Assembly (NCBI RefSeq): GCF_017948675.1
Contig: NZ_JAGFBU010000001.1
Location: 1,302,001 to 1,366,000, forward strand
Direction: 5' to 3'
Length of the DNA stretch: 64,000 bases
From: Flavobacterium flabelliforme
GTDB taxonomy: Bacteria; Bacteroidota; Bacteroidia; Flavobacteriales; Flavobacteriaceae
The notes under the pieces are model-generated. The model saw nothing but the letters and a program-made list of their open reading frames with translations, was not told the origin of the DNA and ran no database searches. The position numbers and the translations under genes are program-made. Every line of letters begins with the position of its first letter. Within the stretch, counting starts at the first letter, position 1. Shown here piece after piece: positions 24,597 through 33,786 of this stretch.

Positions 24597-26489
24597 ATGA
24601 AAAAAATTACCCTTTCAATTTTGATGGCTTTGTCGCTAAGTTTTTCTGGATATTCTCAACGGAGTTTTGATGAAAAAATCACAACAGAATCAAATATTCA
24701 AGATTTAGTTCAAAATGAGATTACTGGAGTGATTGTGTTTAAAGAAGGAAATACCATCAAAGGTATTAATCCAGAGACTAAGAAAATTATCTGGACTTTA
24801 ACTAGCGAAGATTTTGGAAAAACTTCAGCAGCAGATATTTTATCAGATCCAGATTTTGGTAAAATATTTAAAGATAAAAGTGATTTAACAAGTATTGCTG
24901 GAAGTCCGTATGTGGAGGCTTATATCAATTCAAAATTTATAATCATAAACACAGATACTGGAAAAGTTGTTTACAACTCTTCTAAAGAATCCTTTTGGGT
25001 AACCCAATCTGATTTTCTTCCAGAAACGGACGAATATTTGCTTACGCTAAAAAGTGGTGGCGACATGGCAATTGCTTTAATTGACATGAAAACGGGTAAT
25101 TTAAAATGGAATACGGTTGTTGATAAAGCAAAATCTTTGTTTAGTTTTTCTTTGAAAGAATCAGCTAATACCAATATTGCTCGCGTAAACGGTTCGGTTA
25201 TATATTATTTGCTTTATGGTAAATTATATTCTTTCGAAAGAGAAACTGGTAAACTGAATTGGAAAGCAGAAGAGGATTATTCTAAATTTTTCCTAACTCA
25301 AAACGACAAAAATATTGTTGTTGTAAATAGTAAAGGATTGTTGTCTTCAAAAGAGTACTTAAATGTATTGAGCACAGACAACGGTAAAAGTATCTGGAAG
25401 GAATCTATCAAAACCAAAAAGGTAATTTATTTAGAAGACTGGGGAACAAAGTTATTAATTGCTCATTATGGTGGTTTTAACTTTTATGATTTAAAATCAG
25501 GAGAGAAAATCTGGAAAAAAGATGCTAGAGGTGACGGATTGAAAAAAGTGATTCCTATAGAGCAAGACTTTCTATATGTTGCTGAAAATGAAATGATGCT
25601 TATCGATAAAGATGGTCAAAAGATCTGGAAAAAATTCATCGAAATTGCTGATGATAAAGAAGACCCTATTTATTATTTAGGAAGAGTAGGTGATAAAGTG
25701 ATGTACTTAACGGGAACGTATGGTAATTTAGTTGATTACAAAACGGGAGTTAAATTATGGAAACGTAATATTAAATTCAACGAGAAAAGACCAGTATTAC
25801 CTACTTATGATGAGGCAACCAATACGTACTTAGTGTATAATGATGAGAAACTTTACAAATTTGATCCAAGTATCAGTGATAAACCAGAGCCGTTTGCAAA
25901 GGTGAATGTGAAAAACGAGAAAGATCTAAATAGTATCGAAAACTATCCTTGGGGAGTGGCTATATCTGGTCCTGTAGAAGTTATGGGCGTAGCGTTAGAC
26001 GGAAGTATTAAATACCATAATGTATATAAACAACCAGGAGAAACAGGAAGAAGATTGTTAAAAGGTGTTTCTGGAGCGGGAAGCTTAGCAATGGGAGCGG
26101 CCTCTGCAATAAATGGTTTAGTAGGTCAAGAAATTGATTTGATAGTTAGAGATGAAAAAGGCAATATTGTGGGTAATATTCACAAAGATGCTGATGAAAA
26201 ATTATTGAAAAAATCTAAAAATCAAGCTGTAGCATCTGCAGCAATGGGAATTGTAGCAGCGAAATTTAATTCTCGTTTTAATGCGATGAAACAAAACAGA
26301 GACTTTTCATATATTTTTGCTAAAGCAGAAACAGGAGAGAAAGTCTTAGTAAAAGTTAGAAAAGCAGATGGTGTTGAGGTTGATAAAATTATATTTAAAA
26401 ACAACAAACCAATCTATGAAATAGATCCTGCGACACAAAATATTTTTTATGTGTTAGATAACTCTATTCAGATTTTTAACAAGAAATAA
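24597..26489 (+). CDS. Exported PQQ-like beta-propeller protein
   Basis: 630 residues. Signal peptide MKKITLSILMALSLSFSGYSQ, followed by repeated propeller blades with the PQQ-dehydrogenase type pattern (DTGKVVYNSSKESFW, DMKTGNLKWNTVV, ETGKLNWKAEEDY, DNGKSIWKESIK, KSGEKIWKKDARG, KDGQKIWKKFIEI, KTGVKLWKRNIK). The catalytic residues of quinoprotein dehydrogenases are not evident, so a structural or binding role is more likely. Near the C-terminus two glycine/alanine-rich stretches (GVSGAGSLAMGAASAINGLV; AVASAAMGIVAAKF) interrupt the blades and may touch membrane. The frame begins with TTG 24594, but ATG 24597 is preferred. Confidence 0.8.
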   Translation: MKKITLSILMALSLSFSGYSQRSFDEKITTESNIQDLVQNEITGVIVFKEGNTIKGINPETKKIIWTLTSEDFGKTSAADILSDPDFGKIFKDKSDLTSIAGSPYVEAYINSKFIIINTDTGKVVYNSSKESFWVTQSDFLPETDEYLLTLKSGGDMAIALIDMKTGNLKWNTVVDKAKSLFSFSLKESANTNIARVNGSVIYYLLYGKLYSFERETGKLNWKAEEDYSKFFLTQNDKNIVVVNSKGLLSSKEYLNVLSTDNGKSIWKESIKTKKVIYLEDWGTKLLIAHYGGFNFYDLKSGEKIWKKDARGDGLKKVIPIEQDFLYVAENEMMLIDKDGQKIWKKFIEIADDKEDPIYYLGRVGDKVMYLTGTYGNLVDYKTGVKLWKRNIKFNEKRPVLPTYDEATNTYLVYNDEKLYKFDPSISDKPEPFAKVNVKNEKDLNSIENYPWGVAISGPVEVMGVALDGSIKYHNVYKQPGETGRRLLKGVSGAGSLAMGAASAINGLVGQEIDLIVRDEKGNIVGNIHKDADEKLLKKSKNQAVASAAMGIVAAKFNSRFNAMKQNRDFSYIFAKAETGEKVLVKVRKADGVEVDKIIFKNNKPIYEIDPATQNIFYVLDNSIQIFNKK

Positions 26490-26505
26490 TTAACCAAAAC
26501 CAACC

Positions 26506-26540
26506 AAGCCATCAAGATTTATTTTGATGGCTTTTTTTTG
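26506..26540 (+). terminator. Terminator of the PQQ-propeller gene
   Basis: AAGCCATCAA (26506-26515) and TTGATGGCTT (26524-26533) with a T run; it ends just before the following broken gene. Confidence 0.85.
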
Positions 26541-26542
26541 CT

Positions 26543-27297
26543 ATGAAGAAAATAATACTGCTTTAATTTTTCGTTGGACTTTCGTTTAAGCAGGCTCAAG
26601 AGAAAGTTAATTATAAGAAAAAGAAATTTTACATACCAGCAATTGCTTATTCGCAATATCCTTTTTTGGATAACGTATTGACACAAACTACAATTTATCA
26701 AGTTGATAGCGAGTTGAAAGCTGAAGAAAAATGGGCAACACCCACGAATTATCTTCTTCGGAAAAAATGCCTGACAATTATTACGAAATAATAAATGGTC
26801 CTGAGGCATGGAGTTACCAAAATCGAAACGTAGTAGAAAAATGGATAAAATTAAATAATTCAGATTACTGGGACATCAGTAATAATCTAGATCTAATTCA
26901 TTTAGTAACCTCTTTCCGATTTGATTTATGGAATAAACTAGAATTATTACCAGATGAAACTTCGGATGGCAGACTTTGTTATCATTTGAGTTATACCGAA
27001 AAAATAGTCAATGCTAAAAATAGAGTAATTCCAAAAACAGAATATCAATTTTTTATTGATAAAGAAAATTTTCAGTTAGTCTCATCAGAAAAAACAACAT
27101 TTGAAGATGGAAATAGAAACTCATTCGAAAGAAAAGTGTATCAAGATTATAGAGAAATTGCAATAGTAAATAAGGATAAAATACCACATAAAATTTTGTA
27201 CGAATTTGAAGATTTTTATGGAGATACTTTTTATCAAGAAATTCGGGAAAAAGTAGAAATAAACTCTGCTTTTTCAAATAGGATTTTCATCAAGTAA
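26543..27297 (+). pseudogene. Broken exported-protein gene (lipoprotein-sorting/LolA-like)
   Basis: ATG 26543 opens MKKIILL and then hits TAA at 26564-26566; beyond it the same frame continues sensibly (FFVGLSFKQAQEKVNYKKKKF ... ELKAEEKWATPTNYLLRKK), which looks like a signal peptide plus mature N-terminus. In the A6 run near 26761-26766 the frame shifts: the continuation MPDNYYEIINGPEAWSYQNR runs in the next frame to the stop at 27297. A one-base deletion in the A run plus a nonsense mutation explain it. The restored protein would be about 250 residues. DYREIAIVNKDKIPHKI and the Y/E/K-rich strands suggest a LolA-type fold, but that is a weak inference. Confidence 0.7.
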
Positions 27298-27330
27298 GTG
27301 TACGCTGGAGGTTTTAAATAACTAAATAAG

Positions 27331-27366
27331 AAGTCTTAATTGTAAAACTGCCATTAAGACTTTTTT
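27331..27366 (+). terminator. Terminator downstream of the broken gene
   Basis: AAGTCTTAA (27331-27339) and TTAAGACTT (27354-27362) followed by T residues. Confidence 0.7.
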
Positions 27367-27575
27367 ATTTTTAGCTATTAGGCTGTTGGAATTATCAAAA
27401 GGATAGGTAAATCAGTATTTTTTTTGAATAAGTAGATAATAAATAAGCGTTTTTTTCACTTGAATAAGGTATTTAAGAGATTGGATTGTTGGTTAACTCG
27501 TAACTTTCTAGCTGCGACTTTCAACTTTCGACTTTAATTTATTACTTTCGCACATCGATTAAAGAAAAGGATAAA

Positions 27576-30500
27576 ATGAGCACAAAATTTACTGAATACA
27601 AAGGACTTGACTTACCTACAGTAGCGTCAGAAGTTTTAGATTTTTGGAAGAAAGAAAACATATTCGAGAAGAGTGTAACCACTCGTGAAGGAAACCAACC
27701 ATTCGTGTTTTTTGAAGGTCCACCTTCGGCAAATGGATTACCTGGAATTCACCACGTAATGGCGCGTGCTATTAAAGATATTTTTTGCAGGTATAAAACT
27801 CAAAAAGGGTTTCAAGTAAAGCGTAAAGCAGGTTGGGATACTCACGGTTTACCTGTAGAATTAGGTACAGAGAAGGAATTAGGTATTACGAAAGAAGATA
27901 TTGGGAAGACTATTTCTATCGAAGAATATAACGAAGCGTGTAAAAAAACCGTAATGCGTTATACCGATGTATGGAATGATTTGACCGAAAAAATGGGATA
28001 TTGGGTGGATATGGAAGATCCGTATGTGACTTATAAATCCAAATACATGGAAACCGTTTGGTGGATTTTGAAACAAATCTACAATAAGGATTTGATGTAC
28101 AAAGGTTACACGATTCAACCTTATTCGCCAAAAGCGGGAACAGGATTGTCTTCGCACGAAGTAAATCAACCCGGAAGTTATAGAGATGTAACCGACACAA
28201 CTGTTGTAGCTCAGTTTAAAGTGATTGAAGCGCACAAAGAGGTAGTATTTGCTAAGTTTTACGATTATATTACATCAAAAAATTTACAGCATTACAAATT
28301 AGAAGCATTAGATTTAGAGGAGATTTTCATCTTGGCTTGGACGACAACGCCTTGGACTTTGCCTTCCAATACCGCTTTGACCGTTGGGCCAAAAATTGAC
28401 TATGTTTTGGTTAAAACCTTCAATCAATATACATTTCGTCCTTCAACCGTAATTTTAGCTAAAAATTTAGTTGGAAAACAATTTGGTAAAGGTTTCTTTG
28501 AAAGTACTGAACCTGCTGATTTTGAAAACTTCAAAGAAGGAGATAAAAAAATTCCATACCAAGTGCTTGCAGAATGCAAAGGTGCTGATTTGGTTGATAT
28601 TCGTTACGAGCAATTATTGCCATTTGTTTTACCTTACCAAAATGCTGAAAACGCATTTAGAGTTATTGCAGGTGATTTTGTAACTACCGAAGACGGAACA
28701 GGAATTGTACATACGGCACCAACATTTGGTGCAGATGATGCAAAAGTAGCCAAAGAAGCTTCTCCTGAAATTCCACCAATGTTAGTTTTAGACGAAAATG
28801 GAACTCCAGTTCCTTTAGTCGACTTACAAGGAAAATTCACTTCTCATGTAGGTGAATATGCAGGTAAGTATGTAAAAAACGAATATTATAACGACGGTGA
28901 AGCTCCAGAACGATCTATAGATGTGGAACTTGCCATCCGATTAAAAGAGGAAAATAGAGCCTTTAAAGTAGAAAAATATGTTCACAGTTATCCTCATTGT
29001 TGGAGAACTGATAAACCTATTTTATATTATCCTTTAGATTCTTGGTTTATAAAAATTACAGAAATTAGAGACCGCATGTTCGACTTGAACGAAACCATCA
29101 ACTGGAAGCCGAAAGCGACTGGTGAAGGAAGGTTTGGAAACTGGTTGAAAAATGCAAATGACTGGAATTTATCTCGCTCTAGATATTGGGGAATTCCGTT
29201 ACCAATTTGGAGATCTGAAGATAAACAAGAAGAAATTTTGATTGGTTCGGTTGAAGAATTATACAACGAAATAGAAAAATCTATTGCTGCTGGTTTTCAA
29301 AAAGAGAATCCTTTTAAAGGTTTTGAAATTGGAAATATGGCCGAATCAAATTACGATTTGATTGATTTACATAAAAATGTAGTAGATGAAATCACCTTAG
29401 TTTCTGCTTCTGGGAAACCAATGAAGCGTGAAGCTGATTTGATCGATGTTTGGTTTGATTCGGGTTCTATGCCTTATGCACAATGGCATTATCCTTTTGA
29501 AAACAAAGATAAAATTGATCAAAACAAAGATTTTCCAGCTGATTTTATTGCAGAAGGAGTCGATCAAACGCGTGGTTGGTTTTATACTTTGCACGCTATT
29601 GGAACTTTAGTTTTTGATAAAGTTGCCTATAAAAATGTAGTTTCAAATGGTTTGGTTCTGGACAAAAACGGACAAAAAATGTCTAAACGTTTAGGAAATG
29701 CTGCCGATCCTTTTGAAACTTTAAAAGAATATGGTCCTGATGCAACGCGTTGGTATATGATTTCGAATGCAAATCCTTGGGATAACCTGAAATTTGACTT
29801 AGAAGGAATTGCTGAGGTTCGCCGTAAATTCTTTGGAACGCTTTACAATACGTATTCGTTTTTTAGTTTATACGCTAATATTGATGGTTTTAAATACGAA
29901 GAAGCAGAAATTCCGTTGAACGAAAGACCGGAAATTGATCAATGGATCATTTCAGAATTGAATACATTGATAAAAGATGTAGATGGTTTCTATGCCGATT
30001 ATGAACCTACTAAAGCAGCTCGTGCTATTTCTGATTTTGTACAAGAAAACTTGAGTAACTGGTACGTTCGTTTGTGTCGTCGTCGTTTTTGGAAAGGAGA
30101 ATATGCACAAGATAAAATTGCAGCTTATCAAACTTTATATACCTGTTTGCTAACTATTAGTAAGCTTGGAGCGCCTATTGCGCCATTCTTCATGGACAAA
30201 CTTTACAGAGACTTAACTTTGGCAACACAATCAGAGGAATTTAGTAGTGTACATTTGGCCGAATTTCCTAAATACGTTGACAACTTTGTTGATAAGTCGT
30301 TAGAGAGCAAAATGCAGAAGGCACAAACAATTTCGTCACTGGTTTTATCATTGCGTAAAAAGGAAATGATTAAGGTACGCCAACCCTTACAAAAGGTAAT
30401 GATACCGGTACTTGACGAGAGTCAAAGAGCTGAAATCGAAGCCATTTCTGACTTGATAAAAGCAGAGGTAAACGTGAAAGAAATCGTACTTTTAGATGAT

Positions 30501-31034
30501 GCTTCGGGTGTTTTAGTAAAGCAAATTAAACCTAATTTTAAAACACTAGGACCTCGTTTTGGTAAGGAGATGGGCTTGGTTTCTAAGGAAATACAAGGGT
30601 TTTCGAAAGAGCAAATTAGTACATTAGATAAGAAAGGAAGCTTAGAGGTTGTTATTGCAGGAAATAATGTACTTTTAACCCTAGAAGATGTAGAAATAAC
30701 CTCTCAAGATATTGAGGGTTGGTTGGTAGCAAACTCAAACGGAATAACGGTTGCGCTTGATATTACAATTTCTGAAGAGTTGAAACAAGAAGGAATTGCA
30801 AGAGAGTTAGTAAATAGAATTCAGAACATCCGTAAAGATTCTGGATTTGAAGTTACAGACAAGATTAAAGTACAATTAAAAAGAGATGGAATTTTAGAAA
30901 CTGCCATTCTTAAAAATGAAGATTATATTAAATCCGAAACATTAACGAGCGAGTTGGTTTTTGTGGATGAAATAGAAAACGGTACGGAAATTGAATTTGA
31001 CGAAATAAAAACAATGATATTAATTTCAAAATAA
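27576..31034 (+). CDS. ileS: Isoleucine-tRNA ligase, large (IleRS2-like) with GXHH signature
   Basis: 1152 residues, class I. The first ATP motif reads PPSANGLPGIHHVMAR, with GIHH at 57-60 in place of HXGH; the second is KMSKRLGN near 701-708. Between them lies the CP1 editing domain (for example TTTPWTLPSNTAL and DGTGIVHTAPTFGADDAKV). A long C-terminal extension follows the anticodon-binding helices. The size and motif order match the eukaryote-like IleRS2 type rather than the IleRS1 type of E. coli. A TACTTTCG at 27543-27550 may be its -10. The DksA-like gene follows after 7 bp. Confidence 0.95.
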   Translation: MSTKFTEYKGLDLPTVASEVLDFWKKENIFEKSVTTREGNQPFVFFEGPPSANGLPGIHHVMARAIKDIFCRYKTQKGFQVKRKAGWDTHGLPVELGTEKELGITKEDIGKTISIEEYNEACKKTVMRYTDVWNDLTEKMGYWVDMEDPYVTYKSKYMETVWWILKQIYNKDLMYKGYTIQPYSPKAGTGLSSHEVNQPGSYRDVTDTTVVAQFKVIEAHKEVVFAKFYDYITSKNLQHYKLEALDLEEIFILAWTTTPWTLPSNTALTVGPKIDYVLVKTFNQYTFRPSTVILAKNLVGKQFGKGFFESTEPADFENFKEGDKKIPYQVLAECKGADLVDIRYEQLLPFVLPYQNAENAFRVIAGDFVTTEDGTGIVHTAPTFGADDAKVAKEASPEIPPMLVLDENGTPVPLVDLQGKFTSHVGEYAGKYVKNEYYNDGEAPERSIDVELAIRLKEENRAFKVEKYVHSYPHCWRTDKPILYYPLDSWFIKITEIRDRMFDLNETINWKPKATGEGRFGNWLKNANDWNLSRSRYWGIPLPIWRSEDKQEEILIGSVEELYNEIEKSIAAGFQKENPFKGFEIGNMAESNYDLIDLHKNVVDEITLVSASGKPMKREADLIDVWFDSGSMPYAQWHYPFENKDKIDQNKDFPADFIAEGVDQTRGWFYTLHAIGTLVFDKVAYKNVVSNGLVLDKNGQKMSKRLGNAADPFETLKEYGPDATRWYMISNANPWDNLKFDLEGIAEVRRKFFGTLYNTYSFFSLYANIDGFKYEEAEIPLNERPEIDQWIISELNTLIKDVDGFYADYEPTKAARAISDFVQENLSNWYVRLCRRRFWKGEYAQDKIAAYQTLYTCLLTISKLGAPIAPFFMDKLYRDLTLATQSEEFSSVHLAEFPKYVDNFVDKSLESKMQKAQTISSLVLSLRKKEMIKVRQPLQKVMIPVLDESQRAEIEAISDLIKAEVNVKEIVLLDDASGVLVKQIKPNFKTLGPRFGKEMGLVSKEIQGFSKEQISTLDKKGSLEVVIAGNNVLLTLEDVEITSQDIEGWLVANSNGITVALDITISEELKQEGIARELVNRIQNIRKDSGFEVTDKIKVQLKRDGILETAILKNEDYIKSETLTSELVFVDEIENGTEIEFDEIKTMILISK

Positions 31035-31041
31035 TACGAAA

Positions 31042-31422
31042 ATGGTAGACGAAACGGCAAGGTACTCTGATACAGATTTAGCAGAGTTCAAAGAAATAAT
31101 CCAAGGCAAGATTCAAAAAGCACAAGTAGATTTAGATTTAATCAAAAGCGCTTATATGAATGACTTGAATAATGGGACTGATGATACTTCGCCTACATTT
31201 AAAGCTTTTGAAGAAGGAAGCGAAACAATGTCAAAAGAAGCAAATTCACAATTAGCAATCCGTCAGGAAAAGTTCATACGCGATTTAAAAAATGCACTTT
31301 TCCGTGTAGAAAATAAAACATACGGCGTTTGTAAAGTGACTGGAAAATTAATCGGGAAAGATAGATTAAGAATCGTCCCTCACGCAACAATGAGTATTGA
31401 AGCAAAAAATTTGCAACGATAA
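31042..31422 (+). CDS. TraR/DksA family protein with reduced zinc finger
   Basis: 126 residues. A coiled-coil region (about 10-95) has a tip with NGTDDTSPTF (44-53), where DksA-type proteins carry the acidic residues that enter the RNA polymerase secondary channel. The C-terminal domain reads YGVCKVTGKLIGKDRLRIVP. Only one cysteine (Cys97) is present, so the usual four-Cys zinc site cannot form. The fold may be held without zinc, as in other Bacteroidota relatives I recall. It sits 7 bp after ileS, so it is co-transcribed, and lspA follows from its own promoter. Confidence 0.85.
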   Translation: MVDETARYSDTDLAEFKEIIQGKIQKAQVDLDLIKSAYMNDLNNGTDDTSPTFKAFEEGSETMSKEANSQLAIRQEKFIRDLKNALFRVENKTYGVCKVTGKLIGKDRLRIVPHATMSIEAKNLQR

Positions 31423-31483
31423 GAAATTTATAGTTTAGTATTAAATTCCAAATTCCATAATTTACTTATAAAATTATTGGGAT

Positions 31484-31517
31484 TTGGAATTTAGTTTTTA
31501 GAATTTACCTACTTTTG
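31484..31517 (+). promoter_or_regulatory. Promoter of lspA
   Basis: TTG at 31484-31486, spacing 23, TACTTTTG at 31510-31517; ATG at 31536. The upstream stem TAAATTCCAAAT/ATTTGGAATTTA (31442-31453, 31482-31493) overlaps the TTG and may be a weak terminator of the previous unit. Confidence 0.6.
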
Positions 31518-31535
31518 CCCATTAAATTTTATAAA

Positions 31536-32135
31536 ATGTCATTACGAAAAGCGTATCTCCTTATTTTTATTCTTTTGCTTGTTGATCAAGTTTCCAAAAT
31601 TTACATTAAAACTAATTTTATTTTAGGAGAAGAAGTTCAGGTGTTCAACTGGTTCAAGATTTTATTTATAGAAAATGAAGGAATGGCTTGGGGAGTTCAA
31701 ATTCCTGGACAATACGGAAAATTGTTTCTAACTCTTTTTAGAATTGCAGCCGTTGGAGGAATAGGATATTGGCTGTGGGATTCCGTAAGAAATAAATCCT
31801 CAAATTATTTAATTGTTGCCATTTCCTTAATTTTAGTCGGAGCTTTTGGAAATATTATTGATTCTGTTTTTTACGGAGTTATTTTTAATGATAGTCATTA
31901 TGAAGTAGCAAAGTTATTTTCAGATCAACCCTATGGAACATGGTTTCATGGAAAAGTAGTTGACATGCTTTATTTTCCTATATGGCACGGAAAATTACCC
32001 GTTTGGCTCCCATTTTGGGGCGGAAATGATTTTACTTTTTTCAATGCCATCTTCAATGTTGCCGATATGGCAATTTCTACAGGAGTCGGAATATTAATTG
32101 TTTTTAATAAAAAAGCATTTCATAATCAATTATAA
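31536..32135 (+). CDS. lspA: Lipoprotein signal peptidase (signal peptidase II)
   Basis: 199 residues with four membrane helices. It cleaves lipoprotein signal peptides in the inner membrane. The two catalytic aspartates lie in FGNIIDSVFYGVIF and FNVADMAISTGVGIL. A long loop with FHGKVVDMLYFPIWHGKLPVW between helices is typical of Bacteroidota LspA. The ORF extends to TTG 31515, but that codon overlaps the -10 element, so ATG 31536 is used. Many lipoproteins in this window depend on it. Confidence 0.95.
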   Translation: MSLRKAYLLIFILLLVDQVSKIYIKTNFILGEEVQVFNWFKILFIENEGMAWGVQIPGQYGKLFLTLFRIAAVGGIGYWLWDSVRNKSSNYLIVAISLILVGAFGNIIDSVFYGVIFNDSHYEVAKLFSDQPYGTWFHGKVVDMLYFPIWHGKLPVWLPFWGGNDFTFFNAIFNVADMAISTGVGILIVFNKKAFHNQL

Positions 32136-32183
32136 AATCAATTCTTTTTTAAAGATTTAGATTGGTTATAGTACACTTTAAAT

Positions 32184-32227
32184 AGCAAGCCTTCTTGAGT
32201 TAAATCTAGAGGGCTTGCTTTTTATTT
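32184..32227 (+). terminator. Terminator of lspA
   Basis: AGCAAGCCTTCT (32184-32195) and AGAGGGCTTGCT (32208-32219), one U-G pair, then T-rich. Confidence 0.8.
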
Positions 32228-32336
32228 TTAAATACGTGTATCATTGGTAAACTTACTACTGCTGTGTTTCTATTGCCAACTCGATAGCATTTGCTAATAT
32301 AAAGCTAAAATACAATTAGCTACAGTAGGAATTCCT

Positions 32337-32344
32337 TAATTTTG
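32337..32344 (+). promoter_or_regulatory. -10 element of the DsbA-family gene
   Basis: TAATTTTG, 41 bp before ATG 32386. It coincides with the GTG at 32344 that would extend the ORF, so the extension is unlikely. Confidence 0.55.
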
Positions 32345-32385
32345 TGCAACAGAATTATTGTGAATTTTGTCAAAAAAAAGTAATT

Positions 32386-33102
32386 ATGGAAAACACCTTA
32401 AAAGTACAAATTTGGTCGGATATCATGTGTCCGTTTTGTTATATCGGAAAAAGAAGAATTGAAGAAGCATTGAGCCTTTTTGAGCATAAAGATAATGTTG
32501 ACATTGAATGGAAAAGCTATCAGTTAGACGCCAGCTTTGTAGCTTCTCCTAACGATAATATGGTAGAACATCTAGCACATAAATATGGAAAAGATACAGC
32601 TTGGGCTCAAGGAATGCTAGATAATATGACGCAAAACGCTAAAAATGCAGGATTAGATTTTCATTTCGAAAAAGCAATTTTGGCTAACTCTTTTGATGCA
32701 CATCGATTATTGCATTTGGCTAAAAAACATAATTTAGCAAATGATTTAGAAGAACTTTTGTTCAAAGCCTATTTGACCGAGGGTAAAAATATAAATGACA
32801 AAAGCATTTTAAAACAATTGGGCATTTCAGTCGGCTTAAATGCGGATGCAATTGATGAAGTATTACTTTCTGATGCTTATGGTGCAGCTGTTAAGAAAGA
32901 CATTGAAAATGCAAATTCAATTGGGGTGCAAGGGGTGCCTTTCTTTGTTTTTGATAATAAATATGCAGTTTCAGGAGCGCAACCGGCAACTGCGTTTTTA
33001 GAAACTTTACAAAAAGTATGGCAAGAAGGAAAATTTGATTCTAAAGTGACTTTACTGAATACAACAGAAGGTGATTCTTGTGGGATTGATGGTTGTGACT
33101 AA
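32386..33102 (+). CDS. DsbA family (FrnE-like) thiol oxidoreductase
   Basis: 238 residues without signal peptide, so cytosolic. The thioredoxin-fold active site is CPFC (Cys15, Cys18) directly after IWSDIM, followed by a long helical insertion (about 60-160) and the cis-Pro region GVQGVPFFVFDNKYAVSGAQ. That layout is FrnE/2-hydroxychromene-isomerase-like DsbA. The C-terminus ends GDSCGIDGCD with two extra cysteines, perhaps a redox tail as in FrnE. Likely role: disulfide or peroxide handling under oxidative stress. Single gene with own promoter and terminator. Confidence 0.85.
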   Translation: MENTLKVQIWSDIMCPFCYIGKRRIEEALSLFEHKDNVDIEWKSYQLDASFVASPNDNMVEHLAHKYGKDTAWAQGMLDNMTQNAKNAGLDFHFEKAILANSFDAHRLLHLAKKHNLANDLEELLFKAYLTEGKNINDKSILKQLGISVGLNADAIDEVLLSDAYGAAVKKDIENANSIGVQGVPFFVFDNKYAVSGAQPATAFLETLQKVWQEGKFDSKVTLLNTTEGDSCGIDGCD

Positions 33103-33126
33103 AATTTAACTGTCTTATAGTAATGC

Positions 33127-33165
33127 AAAAATCCCGTTGGTACGAATACCAGCGGGATTTTTTTT
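33127..33165. terminator. Bidirectional terminator, DsbA-family and repeat-protein genes
   Basis: AAAAATCCCGTTGGTA and TACCAGCGGGATTTTTTT around loop CGAA; convergent genes end on both sides. Confidence 0.88.
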
Positions 33166-33195
33166 GATAATTTTAATTACTAATTCAAAATTATT

Positions 33196-33786
33196 TTATC
33201 TTTTAATGACTGTTACATTTAGTTTCTCTTCTCTTGAATTGTTTTTTCTGTAGTAATCATCATTACTATTGTTATAAGCGTAGGCTTTTGTACCATTCAC
33301 CATACCTTTAGTGCTAACAATTTGACCACGGTTGTTGTAGAATATTTTTAAACCACCTACTTGTTCTAATGAATAACGGTTGTAAGTCATGTTCACTGAT
33401 CCTACTCTTTTTACACGATCACTTGAATCATAATTAACCGACACATCTCCAACACGTTTTATTCTACCTTTTTTATCGTATTCTACTTTTACACCATAAT
33501 TTTTGTTTTTATATGGGTTAGAACCTACATAGGTTCTATTTACGTCACCTCTGCTATTGGATTTGTAATGCATATCTCGACCAGTTGTTGGATGTGTATT
33601 AAAATCTAATTGTCCGTCAGGAAACAAATAAAACTCAATGCCTCTTTCTGTGAATACAATTGGTTCTAATTTTCTATAATCTACTAGAGATTTTTTTTCT
33701 ACAGAAAAAGCGATTTTTTCTGCTGCGTTAGCTATACTACCTCCAAAAAGAAAGATACTAGCTACTAATAAAGTAATTTTTTTCAT
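33196..33786 (-). CDS. Exported protein with four YD-like repeats
   Basis: 196 residues. Signal peptide MKKITLLVASIFLFGGSIANA. A 16-residue unit repeats four times at about 99-161: VKVEYDKKGRIKRVGD, VSVNYDSSDRVKRVGS, VNMTYNRYSLEQVGG and LKIFYNNRGQIVSTKG. The Y-D/N-x-x-G-R-I-x-x-V/I spacing resembles short YD/Rhs-type strands. The C-terminus is Asn/Lys-rich. I know no function; it is probably periplasmic or surface exposed. No TAnnTTTG lies directly upstream. Confidence 0.75.
   Translation of the reverse strand: MKKITLLVASIFLFGGSIANAAEKIAFSVEKKSLVDYRKLEPIVFTERGIEFYLFPDGQLDFNTHPTTGRDMHYKSNSRGDVNRTYVGSNPYKNKNYGVKVEYDKKGRIKRVGDVSVNYDSSDRVKRVGSVNMTYNRYSLEQVGGLKIFYNNRGQIVSTKGMVNGTKAYAYNNSNDDYYRKNNSREEKLNVTVIKR

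Noticed and set aside
27543..27550. TACTTTCG as a firm ileS promoter
   Set aside because: It deviates from TAnnTTTG in the TTTG block and has no TTG at the usual spacing.
31442..31493. TAAATTCCAAAT/ATTTGGAATTTA stem as a strong terminator
   Set aside because: The loop is 28 nt and the arms are A/T only; it probably coincides with the lspA promoter.
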